Origin: Alteromonas ponticola
GTDB lineage: Bacteria > Pseudomonadota > Gammaproteobacteria > Enterobacterales > Alteromonadaceae
DNA length: 64,000 bases
NCBI RefSeq assembly: GCF_012911815.1
Contig: NZ_JAATNW010000003.1
Span: 359,078 to 423,077 of the forward strand
Reading direction: 5' to 3'
Positions 23,934 to 33,734 of the stretch are shown piece by piece. The first letter of the stretch is position 1. Every line of letters starts with the position of its first letter. The notes under the pieces are model-generated. The model ran no database searches. It was not told where the DNA came from and saw only the letters and a program-made list of their open reading frames with translations. The position numbers and the translations under genes are program-made.

Positions 23934-25142
23934 ATGGTGAAGCAGGTTGAGAGCATGAATTGCAGTTGGTTAATAAGTTTATTGTTAAAGCTAAATTCTA
24001 TCAAAGGGAGGTTATTGCTAACCTGCCTTTGCCTTTTTCAAGGGCAAACTTATGCCGTCTGGTATGAGGCGCAGGGGCAAGCGCTGGTCATTTCAGGCGA
24101 TCGGGAGCGAGCAAAAGAACAGGCTACCAACGAAGCCATTAAACAGGCCCTGTTATTTGCCGGAGCCTCGATTCGAAGCGTGCAAACATTAACAAATGGG
24201 TTGTTACAGAATGAAGCCTTTCAAATTGCTGCTAACGGCGAAATTGACAGTGTGGAGTTAATCAGCGAGGCCTGGCACGATGACTACGTAACAGTAACCA
24301 TCAGAGCCGATGTACTACCTCAAAAAGCGCAGTGTGAGCCTGCTGCCTACCTGAAAACAATAGCTACCAGCTTTTTGCCACTACAAAACCCCTTGCATGC
24401 CCAGGATGGGCAATTACATAAAATCGGTGCGGAGACCAGCCGCAAACTGCAGTCACAATTTGACATGGCGACTGACACTGTAGTGATTAATTATATCGCT
24501 CCCTACACCGCGCGTTGGGACGACGTCAACGTTGTTCGTCAAGCACCCGCGCTTGCCAGGCAGAGCAAAGCCCAGTTCATTCTTGCCGGTACCATAACCG
24601 ATGTCAGTGTCGCGCGTACCCAACCTACCGCTTATGCATTCTGGCAGGACGAGGAGGCGAGCCGCCATTTTGGCTTGGATGTACAATTAATTGATGGTAT
24701 GAATGGCGCCACGCTACTGCGCAAGCACTACTCAACTACCTCGCATTGGCAGTACGACCGCTTTGCACAAGTTGATACCAGTAGTCATACGTTCTGGCAG
24801 TCAGCGTACGGGAATGCTATTTCTTCGACATTATCAGAACTGGTAGAAGACGTTGCAGAAACACTTATCTGTCATCCTGCAACTGGCCGGGTATTGAAAA
24901 TATATAACGACCAAATCCAGGTGTCGATTGGACGGGAGCATGGCATTAAGGTGGGGGACGAATTGTCGCTATACCAAACCAACATGGTTGAGGATGCGTT
25001 TGGTCAGGGTTTCCTCCAATATCGTTTGTATCCAGGAAAGGTTAAAGTGGTCGCCGCCTTTGCGGATACCGCAACCGTTGAAGCGGTAGGCGATTTCATC
25101 CTGGCCAACATTCAACCGAACGATTTTGTGGCAAAGCGGTAA
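23934..25142 (+). CDS. flgT: Flagellar H-ring protein FlgT
   Basis: FlgT forms the H ring around the LP ring in Vibrio-type flagella and supports stator assembly. The product has 402 residues from the first ATG, or 395 from the ATG at 23955. An N-terminal hydrophobic segment (about 10-45) ends TYA before the mature start VWYEAQGQALVISGDRERAKEQA. The N-domain continues with NEAIKQALLFAGASIRSVQT, a strong FlgT match. The C-terminal domain (about 320-400) has LKIYNDQIQVSIGREHGIKVGDELSLY. No good promoter was identified. It is convergent with ldhA, 11 bases apart. Confidence 0.9.
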   Translation: MVKQVESMNCSWLISLLLKLNSIKGRLLLTCLCLFQGQTYAVWYEAQGQALVISGDRERAKEQATNEAIKQALLFAGASIRSVQTLTNGLLQNEAFQIAANGEIDSVELISEAWHDDYVTVTIRADVLPQKAQCEPAAYLKTIATSFLPLQNPLHAQDGQLHKIGAETSRKLQSQFDMATDTVVINYIAPYTARWDDVNVVRQAPALARQSKAQFILAGTITDVSVARTQPTAYAFWQDEEASRHFGLDVQLIDGMNGATLLRKHYSTTSHWQYDRFAQVDTSSHTFWQSAYGNAISSTLSELVEDVAETLICHPATGRVLKIYNDQIQVSIGREHGIKVGDELSLYQTNMVEDAFGQGFLQYRLYPGKVKVVAAFADTATVEAVGDFILANIQPNDFVAKR

Positions 25143-25153
25143 ACAGCGTTCAT

Positions 25154-26146
25154 TCAAACCACAATGTTGTCACACTTGCCCAGCGCAGCATTGTGGTTGA
25201 CCAGATTACTGACTACCGCCGTTGCTATTTCATGCATGGCTTCCTCAGTGAAAAAACCTTGATGACCGGTAATAATCACATTGTGAAATGTTGCCAGCCG
25301 CTCAAATACATCGTCACTGATAATTTCTGATGACCGGTTTTCAAAAAACAATGCTGATTCCATCTCATAAACATCTAAGCCCAGATAGCCAATCTTCCCC
25401 TTTTTCAACCCACTTATGACGGCCTGGGTGTCAATTAAACCACCCCGGGACGTATTGATCAGCATGACCCCGTCACGCATTCTTGCAATAGCAGTCTCAT
25501 CCACCAGGTGATAGGTGTCTTCACTCAGCGGACAATGCAGCGAGATGATGTCACTTTGCGCTAACAAGGCCTCCAAACTGACATAGATAGCCCCCAGTCG
25601 CTCCAACGCTGGAGATATAACCGGGTCGCAGCACACCACCTGACAGCCGAAACCTCGCATAATTTTTGCGATAGCTTTACCAATGTGCCCCGTACCGATG
25701 ACGCCTATGCATTTGCCTTTGAGGTTAAACCCCATTAGCCCGTCCAGTTCAAAATTGCCTTCCCTGACTCGATTATAGGCTTTATGCACCTTTCGGTTGA
25801 GCGTTAACATTAACGCGACGGCGTGCTCCGCAACTGCTTCTGGCGCGTATGAGGCTACCCTGGAAACTCTGATCCCGGCTTGTTTTGCCGCGTTAATATC
25901 CACATTGTTGAAACCGGCACAACGCAATGCGATATGTGTAATTTTATGCTTAACTAATCGCTGTATTACTTCACTATTCACCTCGTCATTAACAAATACG
26001 CATACACCATCAAAGCCTTCACACAAAGCAACAGTAGACTGATTCAACGCGTCAGAAAAGAAAGAGAACTGTACGTTAAAAGAATCGGATGCCTTATCCA
26101 GCAACACAGTGTCATAAGGTTTCGCACTAAAAACGGCAACTTTCAT
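25154..26146 (-). CDS. ldhA: D-lactate dehydrogenase (fermentative)
   Basis: NAD-dependent D-2-hydroxyacid dehydrogenase reducing pyruvate to D-lactate. The 330-residue product aligns by eye with E. coli LdhA along its whole length (IALRCAGFNNVD, YDPEAVAEHA-type segment, TLNRKVHKAYNRVREGNF). The nucleotide-binding motif GTGHIG is at 151-156. The catalytic triad is Arg234, Glu263 and His295 (in TGHQGF). A 10-bp inverted repeat (25157-25198) lies in its last codons and may help stop transcription from either side. The product could act on another 2-ketoacid, but LdhA is the best reading. Confidence 0.9.
   Translation of the reverse strand: MKVAVFSAKPYDTVLLDKASDSFNVQFSFFSDALNQSTVALCEGFDGVCVFVNDEVNSEVIQRLVKHKITHIALRCAGFNNVDINAAKQAGIRVSRVASYAPEAVAEHAVALMLTLNRKVHKAYNRVREGNFELDGLMGFNLKGKCIGVIGTGHIGKAIAKIMRGFGCQVVCCDPVISPALERLGAIYVSLEALLAQSDIISLHCPLSEDTYHLVDETAIARMRDGVMLINTSRGGLIDTQAVISGLKKGKIGYLGLDVYEMESALFFENRSSEIISDDVFERLATFHNVIITGHQGFFTEEAMHEIATAVVSNLVNHNAALGKCDNIVV
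25157..25198. repeat. Inverted repeat in the ldhA 3' end
   Basis: AACCACAATG and CATTGTGGTT form a perfect 10-bp stem with a 22-base loop inside the last ldhA codons, just beyond the end of the convergent flgT. There is no U-tract, so it is at best a weak terminator. Confidence 0.4.
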
Positions 26147-26259
26147 TGGCAGAGTTCAGGTTGCAATCGGGAGATATTTGAAATAATAGTATGTTGCTGG
26201 CGAAATGACATGTAGGATTAACCAATAAGGCAATACCGACGAAAATGCCTTCGAACCAT

Positions 26260-26335
26260 GTCCCTATAGTTTAACTGGATAAAACAAGAGCCTCCTAAGC
26301 TTTAGATCTGCGTTCAAGTCGCGGTAGGGACGCCA
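26260..26335 (+). tRNA. tRNA-Arg (anticodon CCT)
   Basis: A complete 76-base cloverleaf with encoded CCA. The acceptor stem is GTCCCTA/TAGGGAC. The D arm is GTTT/AAAC. The anticodon stem AGAGC/GCTTT holds loop CTCCTAA with anticodon CCT at 26294-26296, decoding AGG. The T arm is CTGCG-TTCAAGT-CGCGG. tRNA-Arg(CCT) genes are frequent integration sites, but no integrase or repeated 3' end was seen nearby. Confidence 0.93.
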
Positions 26336-26432
26336 CCTCACCCATTCATTCAGCTTGCAATTTTGACCCGTGCCCATAGATTGAACGTAAGACTAGTTGA
26401 GATTATTGGGTTGTCATTCTCAGGAGGGGTAA

Positions 26433-27017
26433 ATGTCTGACACAGAGCACGATGACTTTTCTTTTTTCGAAGAATTTGCCGACGTTAAGCCATTAGCTGC
26501 TGACGATAAAATTAACCTCCACTCTCCACAAGATAGTCTGGCGAAAAAAGCTGGCAAATTCGCCAATCAACAACAACGTAAGTCAACCGTTGTCAATCCG
26601 CTGACGTTAGAAGCGGTGGAGCCAATTTCTCCTGAAGACTTCATTTTGTTTCAACAACCGGGCATTCAAGATGGGGTGTTTAAAAATTTAAGACTGGGTA
26701 AGTATGCCATCGACTACCGTCTTTCGTTAAAGGGACTGACCCTGGAACAAAGTCGCGATGCTGTTTTTGAAACCATAATGAAATGCCATCAAAAAGGAGT
26801 GAGGGCCATACTCATACAACACGGTAAGGGCGCCCAAAGCAAACCTTTTCCCGGGCTGAAAAAAAGCTATCTGAATAGATGGTTACGTGATTTAGATGAA
26901 GTAATAGCCTTTCATACCGCGCAGCCAATGCATGGCGGTTTAGGTGCAACTTATGCCTTATTAAAAAAGCATCCTGACCAGAAACTAATTAATCGGGAAC
27001 GTAACCGTAGACGTTAA
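26433..27017 (+). CDS. smrA: Smr-domain protein (SmrA-like, putative DNA endonuclease)
   Basis: Product of 194 residues. The N-terminal part (1-90) is poorly conserved, acidic at the start (SDTEHDDFSFFEEF). The C-terminal Smr domain (about 92-180) has HGKG (130-133) and HGGLGATYALL (167-177), matching the E. coli SmrA layout, including the RLGKY and KSYLNRWLRDLDEV segments. Smr domains act as nicking endonucleases in some proteins; the role of SmrA in the cell is not settled. A strong AGGAGGGG ribosome binding site precedes the ATG. The gene stands alone after tRNA-Arg. Confidence 0.85.
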   Translation: MSDTEHDDFSFFEEFADVKPLAADDKINLHSPQDSLAKKAGKFANQQQRKSTVVNPLTLEAVEPISPEDFILFQQPGIQDGVFKNLRLGKYAIDYRLSLKGLTLEQSRDAVFETIMKCHQKGVRAILIQHGKGAQSKPFPGLKKSYLNRWLRDLDEVIAFHTAQPMHGGLGATYALLKKHPDQKLINRERNRRR

Positions 27018-27134
27018 GTTAGTCTGTTGTATTTCTGCGGAGCTAGCTGAACTGCTGAAGATTGCCATTACTATCATTAGCAATACAACAACTGCGACTC
27101 CGGTTAATCCAAAACCTCGTGATGAGCGATTCAT
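26985..27134 (-). CDS. Candidate 49-residue exported peptide
   Basis: ATG at 27134 with an AAGAGA ribosome binding site five bases upstream, stop TAG at 26985. The product has a basic N-terminus (MNRSSRGFG), a hydrophobic core (about 10-26, LTGVAVVVLLMIVMAIF) and a small-residue stretch SSSASSA before EIQQ, a classical Sec signal peptide with a likely cut after Ala33. The released part would be 16 residues. Alternatively it stays as a single-span membrane peptide. Its end overlaps the smrA end by 33 bases on the other strand. No family was recognised. Confidence 0.42.
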   Translation of the reverse strand: MNRSSRGFGLTGVAVVVLLMIVMAIFSSSASSAEIQQTNLTSTVTFPIN

Positions 27135-27266
27135 AGCCGTCTCTTTTTATTTTTCCAGACTTATTCACTACCTGAACAATAAGCCCAGTATTTGCGCACT
27201 TTCTTTCCCTTGTTGATTTGTGCATTCCTTAGCCAGATGTACTGTAGACTAATTAGAGAGCATTGA

Positions 27267-27295
27267 CAAGATATGCGCTAAAAGCGCACATCTTG
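27267..27295 (-). terminator. Hairpin downstream of purL
   Basis: CAAGATATGCGCT pairs with AGCGCACATCTTG (13 positions, one mismatch, 3-base loop), 18 bases after the purL stop. No clear U-tract follows, so termination efficiency is uncertain. Confidence 0.5.
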
Positions 27296-27312
27296 CCATC
27301 AAATTCTGCTAA

Positions 27313-30300
27313 TTAGCCGACAAATACCCGTGCGTTTCTGAATAATCGCATCCAGGCGCTGTCTTCCTGCCAATCTTCAGGATGCCAGGAGTTGGCTACA
27401 GTTCTAAATACCCGCTCAGGGTGAGGCATCATAATCGTGCAACGCCCATCGTCAGAGGTCAGCCCGGTAATGCCTTCAGGCGACCCATTGGGATTCGCAG
27501 GATAATGTGACGCGACTTGACCATTATTATCAACGTAGCGCAAGGAGACTTGCTGGCTGCTATTCACCGCTTTTAACGCTGAATCCGACTTAAATTGTGC
27601 CAGACCTTCCCCGTGAGACACAGCAATAGGCATGCGTGAGCCTTCCATGCCCGCAAACAACACCGATGCCGACGGCTGTACCTCTACCATCGCCACACGC
27701 GCTTCAAAGCGCTCTGAGCGATTTGTTACAAAGTGAGGCCAGTGCTCGGTACCCGGAATCAGTGATTTCAGGTTCGAAAGCATCTGACAACCGTTACACA
27801 CTCCTAAACTAAAGGTATCCTGACGTGCGAAGAAAGCACTGAACTCGTCTCTGGCACGTTGGTTGAACAGAATTGACTTTGCCCATCCTTCGCCAGCGCC
27901 GAGTACGTCACCATAAGAGAACCCCCCACACGCTGCGAGGCCATTAAAATTGGCCAATGAAACCCTGCCATTGAGCACATCACTCATATGTACATCTATC
28001 GCATTAAAGCCAGCACGGCTAAATGCAGCGGCCATTTCCACATGCGAATTAACCCCCTGTTCACGTAAAATAGCGACCGTAGGTTTCTTGCCTTTAATAA
28101 TATAAGGTGCCGCTACGTCTTCACTAACGTCGTAGGTCAGATAAGCGTGCAGGCCCGGATCAGTGATATCTTGTTTAGCCTGATGTTCTTCATCGGCGCA
28201 TTCTGGGTTATCACGCAGACGTTGCATTGTATGGGTGGTCTCTGCCCAAATCGTTCTCAAATTAACACGGCTGTCAGTGAACACCGCAACCCCGTTTCTG
28301 GTAATTTCAACGGTATCCTGGCTATTAAGCTGACCGATTGAATGACTTAACTCATGCAGGTCAAACTCAGTCAGGATTTCTTCAACACGCGCCCAATCCG
28401 CTTCTTTAACTTGAATAACCGCACCCAGTTCCTCATTAAACAATACTGCGATGTCGTCTGCATCAAGCCCGTCGAGTTCGACACTGACGCCTGTTTTACC
28501 TGCGAACGCCATTTCTGCCAGGGTCACGAACAGTCCGCCATCTGAGCGGTCGTGATAGGCATGAATAAGCCCTTTGCTATTCAGTATCTGGATGGCATTA
28601 AAGAAGTTAAGTAATGTTGCCGCGTTGTCTACGTCTGCAGGTGTGTCACCCAACTGGCTATAAACCTGAGTTAAACAGCTCGCACCCAGGCGGTTCTGAC
28701 CGGCACCCAGATCAAGTAGCACTAAGCGGCTTTGACCGATGTCTGTTTTTAATTGGGGGGTCAGCGTGTTACGCACGTCCTGCACTGCACCAAAAGCAGA
28801 GATTACCAGCGAAAGCGGCGCTGTCACAGCTTTGTCATTGCCGCTATCATCTTGCCAAGCGGTTTTCATCGACATGGAGTCTTTACCAACTGGAATGGTC
28901 AGCCCCAATGCCGGGCATAATTCTTCTCCCACTGCTTTAACGGCCTCGTACAAACCAGCATCTTCACCCGGGTGGCCTGCTGCTGTCATCCAGTTTGCAG
29001 AGAGTTTAATGCGCTTTATATCCTGAATATCTGCTGCCGCAATGTTTGTCAGCGCTTCACCCACCGCCATTCTGGCCGACGCAGCGTGAGAAAGAAGTGC
29101 AATCGGTGTGCGCTCTCCCATCGCCATAGCTTCACCCTGATAGGTATCAAATGCTGATGTGGTTACTGCTACGTCTGCAACCGGAACCTGCCACGGCCCG
29201 ACCATTTGGTCGCGCGAGACCATGCCGGTTACTGAGCGATCACCAATGGTGATTAAGAAGGTTTTTTCAGCCACCGTTGGCAGGCGTAAAATTCGTTCAA
29301 CCGCATTTTGTACTGTGACATCGCGACGATCAAAGGCCTCACTGGTCACTGCTGCTGACTGTACATCCCGATGCATTTTAGGGGGCTTGCCTAACAGTAC
29401 ATCCAGAGGCATATCGATAGGTTGATTATCAAAATGACTGTCGTTCAGTAACAGGTGACTTTCTTCAGTTGCCTCACCGACAATCGCAAAAGGCGCACGT
29501 TCACGCTCACAGATTGCTACAAACCTGTCCAGATTGGCAGGCGCCACGGATAACACATACCTTTCCTGCGACTCGTTGCACCATAGTTCGAGAGGGGTCA
29601 TACCCTGTTCGTCGCTTAACACTTTGCGAAGTTCAAACTTACCACCGCGGCCACCATCATTGACCAGTTCAGGTAAAGCATTGGATAGTCCGCCCGCGCC
29701 CACATCATGGATAAACTGGATTGGGTTGTTATCTCCCAGTTGCCAACACGCATCTATTACTTCCTGACAGCGTCGCTCCATTTCCGGGTTATCTCGTTGC
29801 ACCGATGCAAAATCCAGATCTTCGCTGGATTGACCGGATGCCACCGACGAAGCTGCTCCGCCACCCAAACCAATATTCATGGCTGGTCCGCCAAGCACAA
29901 TGAGCTTGGCACCCACGGTGATCTCGCCCTTTTCCACGTGTTCACGACGAATATTACCTAAGCCACCCGCAATCATGATGGGTTTGTGATAACCACGCAC
30001 TTCTACACCGTTAAAGCTATTTACCTGTTGTTCGTAGGTTCTGAAATAGCCAAGCAGGTTAGGGCGTCCAAATTCATTATTAAATGCTGCCCCACCCAGC
30101 GGGCCATGGGTCATAATGTCAAGCGCACTGACGATGCGTTGAGGTTTACCATATTGCTGTTCCCACGGTTGTGGTGCATTTGGCAAATTCAGATTCGACA
30201 CACTGAATCCCACCAGACCGGCTTTGGGTTTCGAGCCCCGGCCTGTTGCCCCCTCGTCACGGATCTCGCCACCTGATCCGGTTGCCGCCCCAGGAAACGG

Positions 30301-31212
30301 AGAGATAGCGGTAGGATGATTATGAGTTTCAACCTTCATCAGAATATCGATATTTTCATGATGATATTCGTATTGATGACTCTGTGGATCAGGAAAAAAG
30401 CGCCCCGCTTTCCAGCCTTCCATTACCGCAGCATTGTCCTTGTACGCAGAGTAGACGTAGTCTGAACACACTTCATAGGTGTTCTTGATCATCTTAAACA
30501 GTGACTTTTCCTGCTCCTGGCCATCAATGGTCCAGCTGGCATTAAAGATTTTATGGCGGCAGTGCTCTGAGTTAGCCTGGGCAAACATGTAAAGCTCAAT
30601 GTCGTTTGGATTGCGGTTCAGGCGAACAAAATTATCGTAGAGGTAGTCCACTTCATCATCGGCCAGAGCCAGACCCAGGTTGATATTGGCCTGCACCAGC
30701 GCAGATTTGCCCTGCCCTAAAATATCAACGACCGAAAACGTTTTGGCTTCGGTGTGGGTAAAAAGCACGTCAGCACTTTCCAGGCTGTTGAACACCGTTT
30801 CAACCATGCGATCATGCAATAGTGATGCAGCGGTTTGGTGTTGTTCAGCGGTTAATGCTGTTTTCGTTTGCACATAGTAAGCGATGCCTCGTTCAATTCG
30901 CTCAATTGAGTTAAGGCCGCAATTGTGTGCAATGTCTGTTGCCTTTGAAGACCAGGGCGATATGGTTCCAGGCCTTGGCGTAACGAAAAACAAGGTACCC
31001 TTATTGCTTTCATGTTTTACTTCATGTGCCCCATAGGTAAGCAACTTGTCCAGCACGCTGGCTTGCTGTTCGGTTAACGGAGAGGTAGATGTAACCAGAT
31101 GAACGAACTCGTTGTGAATACTTTCTACCGCAATACCAGATTGACCCAACAACTCAATCAGTTTAGTTTGTCTGAATGCAGACAGTGCAGGCGCGCCTCT
31201 TAGGACCAACAT
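27313..31212 (-). CDS. purL: Phosphoribosylformylglycinamidine synthase PurL
   Basis: Fourth step of purine synthesis: ATP-dependent conversion of formylglycinamide ribonucleotide with glutamine to FGAM, in the cytoplasm. At 1299 residues it is the long single-chain gammaproteobacterial form. It has an N-terminal PurS-like part, two AIRS-type halves ([40 protein letters not shown]) and a C-terminal glutamine amidotransferase with nucleophile Cys in GVCNGCQML and the His-Glu pair in PHPERVFR. The neighbours mltF (divergent) and tadA keep the E. coli purL-mltF-tadA order. Confidence 0.97.
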   Translation of the reverse strand: MLVLRGAPALSAFRQTKLIELLGQSGIAVESIHNEFVHLVTSTSPLTEQQASVLDKLLTYGAHEVKHESNKGTLFFVTPRPGTISPWSSKATDIAHNCGLNSIERIERGIAYYVQTKTALTAEQHQTAASLLHDRMVETVFNSLESADVLFTHTEAKTFSVVDILGQGKSALVQANINLGLALADDEVDYLYDNFVRLNRNPNDIELYMFAQANSEHCRHKIFNASWTIDGQEQEKSLFKMIKNTYEVCSDYVYSAYKDNAAVMEGWKAGRFFPDPQSHQYEYHHENIDILMKVETHNHPTAISPFPGAATGSGGEIRDEGATGRGSKPKAGLVGFSVSNLNLPNAPQPWEQQYGKPQRIVSALDIMTHGPLGGAAFNNEFGRPNLLGYFRTYEQQVNSFNGVEVRGYHKPIMIAGGLGNIRREHVEKGEITVGAKLIVLGGPAMNIGLGGGAASSVASGQSSEDLDFASVQRDNPEMERRCQEVIDACWQLGDNNPIQFIHDVGAGGLSNALPELVNDGGRGGKFELRKVLSDEQGMTPLELWCNESQERYVLSVAPANLDRFVAICERERAPFAIVGEATEESHLLLNDSHFDNQPIDMPLDVLLGKPPKMHRDVQSAAVTSEAFDRRDVTVQNAVERILRLPTVAEKTFLITIGDRSVTGMVSRDQMVGPWQVPVADVAVTTSAFDTYQGEAMAMGERTPIALLSHAASARMAVGEALTNIAAADIQDIKRIKLSANWMTAAGHPGEDAGLYEAVKAVGEELCPALGLTIPVGKDSMSMKTAWQDDSGNDKAVTAPLSLVISAFGAVQDVRNTLTPQLKTDIGQSRLVLLDLGAGQNRLGASCLTQVYSQLGDTPADVDNAATLLNFFNAIQILNSKGLIHAYHDRSDGGLFVTLAEMAFAGKTGVSVELDGLDADDIAVLFNEELGAVIQVKEADWARVEEILTEFDLHELSHSIGQLNSQDTVEITRNGVAVFTDSRVNLRTIWAETTHTMQRLRDNPECADEEHQAKQDITDPGLHAYLTYDVSEDVAAPYIIKGKKPTVAILREQGVNSHVEMAAAFSRAGFNAIDVHMSDVLNGRVSLANFNGLAACGGFSYGDVLGAGEGWAKSILFNQRARDEFSAFFARQDTFSLGVCNGCQMLSNLKSLIPGTEHWPHFVTNRSERFEARVAMVEVQPSASVLFAGMEGSRMPIAVSHGEGLAQFKSDSALKAVNSSQQVSLRYVDNNGQVASHYPANPNGSPEGITGLTSDDGRCTIMMPHPERVFRTVANSWHPEDWQEDSAWMRLFRNARVFVG

Positions 31213-31232
31213 ATCGCTTTACCTAAAGTAGT

Positions 31233-31250
31233 GTGGAAATCGTTTTTGAG
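31233..31250 (-). promoter_or_regulatory. Possible PurR operator of purL
   Basis: The minus strand contains AAAAACGATTTCCA, resembling the PurR box ACGCAAACGTTTNCGT over its central part, about 20-40 bases upstream of the purL ATG. One half-site is poor, so this is tentative. Confidence 0.3.
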
Positions 31251-31382
31251 TGAAAAACCATTTCAAAAGTTTGAGAAGATTGCGGCGCGGATTATAGAGG
31301 AATTTGACGGAATTTTTAACCAGCAATAACATTCGTGTAGCGTTTTTTTGTCTGGTTAGTTAATTTTGGCGTATAAGTTACG

Positions 31383-32798
31383 ATGAATAGCAGTAGTTTT
31401 TATAAATTGAAATACCTGATCACCTTGTTGGCCGGCTTGATACTAACCAGCTGTCAACCGTTGCACATACCTAATTCACTCAACGAATTGGTTGCGGGAA
31501 AAGTGCTTAAACTGGCCACAGTTTATGGCCGCACGACCTATTATATTGGCCCTGAAGGTCCGCTGGGGTTCGAGTACGAATTAGCCAAAGGCTTTGCAGA
31601 CTATCTTGGCATTGAATTACAGGTTTATCCTTTTTATTCGTACCCTGCGTTACTTGCCCAAATAAGCAGTGGCCATATGAATATAGGCGCCTCGGGCGAT
31701 GCAATTACCCCGGCGGTGTCCTCACAGTACAAATTAGGTCCAGCATATCAGCAGGTCAGTCACAAACTGGTATTCAGGCAAGGTGAAGAACGCCCGCGAA
31801 CATTGGCTGATATTACTGATACCCTGCTGGTTGTTGAGGGCAGTAGTCATGCACAAACACTGTTGCACGAAGCGACGGAAAAGCCTGATTTAATCTGGCA
31901 ATCAACCCCGGATAAGGATGCTGAAGAACTGCTTCAAATGGTGGCGGAAGGTGCGCTGCCCTACACCCTGGCAGATTCAAATGCACTGGCTATTCAGCGT
32001 CGACGCTATCCACAGCTGAGTATCGGCTTCACTGTGCGTCCTTTGCTGCCTGTAGCCTGGTTACTTAACCCTTCACAGGACGACTCCTTGCGTGCGGCAC
32101 TGATTGAGTACTTTGGTCTTATTCAACAGAATGGACGTTTTAGGGTACTGGAAGATAAGTATTTTGGGCATATCAGAAAATTTAATTACGTCGATACACG
32201 GTCGTTTATTCAGGCTGCAAAAACGGAGCTGCCGCTTTATAAGGAGTGGTTCAAGCAGTATGCCGGAGACAATGACTGGCGCTTACTGGCAGCGATGAGT
32301 TATCAGGAAAGTCACTGGCAACCCGATGCCGTGTCAGTGACTGGAGTCAAAGGGTTGATGATGCTTACCCGGAATACTGCGATGGATATGAACGTCACGT
32401 CACGAATTGATGCCGAGCAGAGTATTCGTGGTGGCGCACAGTATTTCTCCAGTCTCGTCAGTCGTATTCCTGACCGCATCCCACATCCTGACAGGGTTTG
32501 GATGGCGCTGGCCGCATACAATATTGGAATGGGTCATCTGGAGGATGCTCGAGTATTAACCGAGCGGCAGGGAGCCAGCCCTGATTTGTGGGTAGAAGTG
32601 AAGCAACGCTTACCGTTGCTTAGACAAAAGAAATATTACCGAACCACAAAATACGGCTATGCAAGGGGGGATGAAGCTAAACAGTACGTTGAAAATATAC
32701 GGCGTTATTTCGACACTCTGGTGTGGCTGGAAGAGCGTCACACGGCAGGGCTCGAAGATAAGCTGAAAAATCACACGAAATTGATGCCGTCACCTTGA
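31383..32798 (+). CDS. mltF: Membrane-bound lytic transglycosylase F
   Basis: MltF cleaves peptidoglycan between MurNAc and GlcNAc at the inner face of the outer membrane. The product has 471 residues. The N-terminal lipoprotein signal ends LILTSC (Cys24). A solute-binding-like domain (about 40-265) is followed by an SLT catalytic domain (about 285-450) with catalytic Glu309 in SYQESHWQP, then GVKGLMMLT and MALAAYNIGMGHLEDA. It is divergent from purL, as in E. coli. Confidence 0.95.
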   Translation: MNSSSFYKLKYLITLLAGLILTSCQPLHIPNSLNELVAGKVLKLATVYGRTTYYIGPEGPLGFEYELAKGFADYLGIELQVYPFYSYPALLAQISSGHMNIGASGDAITPAVSSQYKLGPAYQQVSHKLVFRQGEERPRTLADITDTLLVVEGSSHAQTLLHEATEKPDLIWQSTPDKDAEELLQMVAEGALPYTLADSNALAIQRRRYPQLSIGFTVRPLLPVAWLLNPSQDDSLRAALIEYFGLIQQNGRFRVLEDKYFGHIRKFNYVDTRSFIQAAKTELPLYKEWFKQYAGDNDWRLLAAMSYQESHWQPDAVSVTGVKGLMMLTRNTAMDMNVTSRIDAEQSIRGGAQYFSSLVSRIPDRIPHPDRVWMALAAYNIGMGHLEDARVLTERQGASPDLWVEVKQRLPLLRQKKYYRTTKYGYARGDEAKQYVENIRRYFDTLVWLEERHTAGLEDKLKNHTKLMPSP

Positions 32799-32801
32799 AT
32801 T

Positions 32802-32819
32802 TTGTCATAAAGACGTCAT
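32802..32819 (+). promoter_or_regulatory. Possible PhoB box
   Basis: TTGTCATAAAGACGTCAT matches the Pho box CTGTCATAWAWCTGTCAY at 14 of 18 positions, with two GTCA direct repeats spaced 11 bases. It begins 4 bases after the mltF stop and about 90 bases upstream of the 42-residue gene at 32910. Confidence 0.4.
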
Positions 32820-32909
32820 CTTAAGTAAATAGAGTAGAGCGTAACCGTTCGCCTGAAAATTATAAAAAAACATAAAATTTAGAACTAGCAAAGGATATGA
32901 AAAAGTACC

Positions 32910-33038
32910 ATGCGTAGAACCCTATCTAATTCCAATCGTCGAAAAAGAATGCTAAAACGGGAACACCAAAAAGTCATGCACCGGCGCCGGGTATTTATCG
33001 CCAGCGATTTATTTACCTTGGTTGAGAAAGCTTCTTAA
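32910..33038 (+). CDS. Candidate 42-residue arginine-rich protein
   Basis: ATG at 32910, stop TAA at 33036-33038. The first 29 residues are strongly basic (MRRTLSNSNRRKRMLKREHQ, then KVMHRRRVF), followed by a hydrophobic/acidic tail (IASDLFTLVEKAS). An AAGGA sits 14 bases upstream, further than ideal. A 6-codon leader-like frame (ATG at 32897 to TAG at 32915) overlaps the start. The last 26 bases overlap the tadA 3' end. A PhoB-box-like site lies upstream. The basic pattern suggests nucleic acid or ribosome binding; no family was recognised. Confidence 0.42.
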   Translation: MRRTLSNSNRRKRMLKREHQKVMHRRRVFIASDLFTLVEKAS

Positions 33039-33525
33039 TCGCCTTCGCCGCTTTAATTTCGGCGCGACGCTTCTTAAAGAATGCAGAAAGCTTTTCACTG
33101 CATTTCTCTGCCAATATCCCTGCGCTGATGTCAATTTGATGATTCAACTGCGGGTGCTGTAAAAGCTGAATGACTGAGCCAGCAGCCCCGGTTTTTGGAT
33201 CGGGTGCACCAAACACCACGCGACTTACTCTTGCATGCACTAACATCCCCGCACACATGGGGCAAGGTTCCAATGTCACGTACAGTGTTGAATCCACCAC
33301 TCTGTAATTTTGCCTATGCGCGGCTGCCTGACGCAATGCGTTCATTTCGGCATGGGCGGATGGATCGTGTGAGATTATGGAGGTGTTCCAGCCCTCTCCA
33401 ATAATATGATTATCTGCAACCACCACTGCGCCCACGGGAATTTCTCCCATTTTCTCAGCCTTGTCTGCAAGTTGTAAGGCAACGTGCATCCACTGTTCGT
33501 CTTGCTCATAAGCTTCGTCATACAT
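33013..33525 (-). CDS. tadA: tRNA-specific adenosine deaminase TadA
   Basis: TadA converts A34 to inosine in tRNA-Arg(ACG) and is usually essential. The product has 170 residues. The zinc-binding deaminase motifs are HAEMN (His58, proton donor Glu60) and PCPMCAG (Cys88, Cys91). Conserved GEIPVGAVVVADN lies at 28-40. A basic C-terminal tail (FKKRRAEIKAAKAIKKLSQPR) resembles E. coli TadA. Placement beside mltF and purL matches E. coli. Confidence 0.96.
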   Translation of the reverse strand: MYDEAYEQDEQWMHVALQLADKAEKMGEIPVGAVVVADNHIIGEGWNTSIISHDPSAHAEMNALRQAAAHRQNYRVVDSTLYVTLEPCPMCAGMLVHARVSRVVFGAPDPKTGAAGSVIQLLQHPQLNHQIDISAGILAEKCSEKLSAFFKKRRAEIKAAKAIKKLSQPR

Positions 33526-33625
33526 TAGCGATTTTAACCACTTGGTTGGTGAAAATAACGAAAGAAGAAATCATACCTTATCACCACATTTCTCTACTCA
33601 ATTGATTTATATAAACTTTTTATGA

Positions 33626-33642
33626 TTGGCCAGCATATTGCT
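33626..33642 (+). promoter_or_regulatory. Sigma-54 promoter of the PspB-like gene
   Basis: TTGGCCAGCATATTGCT has TTGGC at -24, TTGCT at -12 and exactly 10 bases between the GG and GC doublets. It lies about 95 bases upstream of the ATG at 33735. Phage-shock operons are known to use sigma-54 with PspF, which supports the gene call. Confidence 0.7.
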
Positions 33643-33734
33643 CTCACAAAGTAAACTGAATTGAACAGAAAAAGAAGAAATTTCAATCAATTCACATTAA
33701 ACTCAAATTATATCTGACTGGTAAGGACAAAAAG

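Noticed and set aside
26260-26335. tRNA-Arg as an occupied integration site
   Set aside because: No integrase, no direct repeat of the tRNA 3' end and no compositional change in the following 10 kb; the downstream genes are core genes.
27043-27225. 60-residue minus-strand frame upstream of the purL terminator
   Set aside because: No ribosome binding site and an incoherent composition; the overlapping 49-residue frame with a signal peptide is the better candidate.
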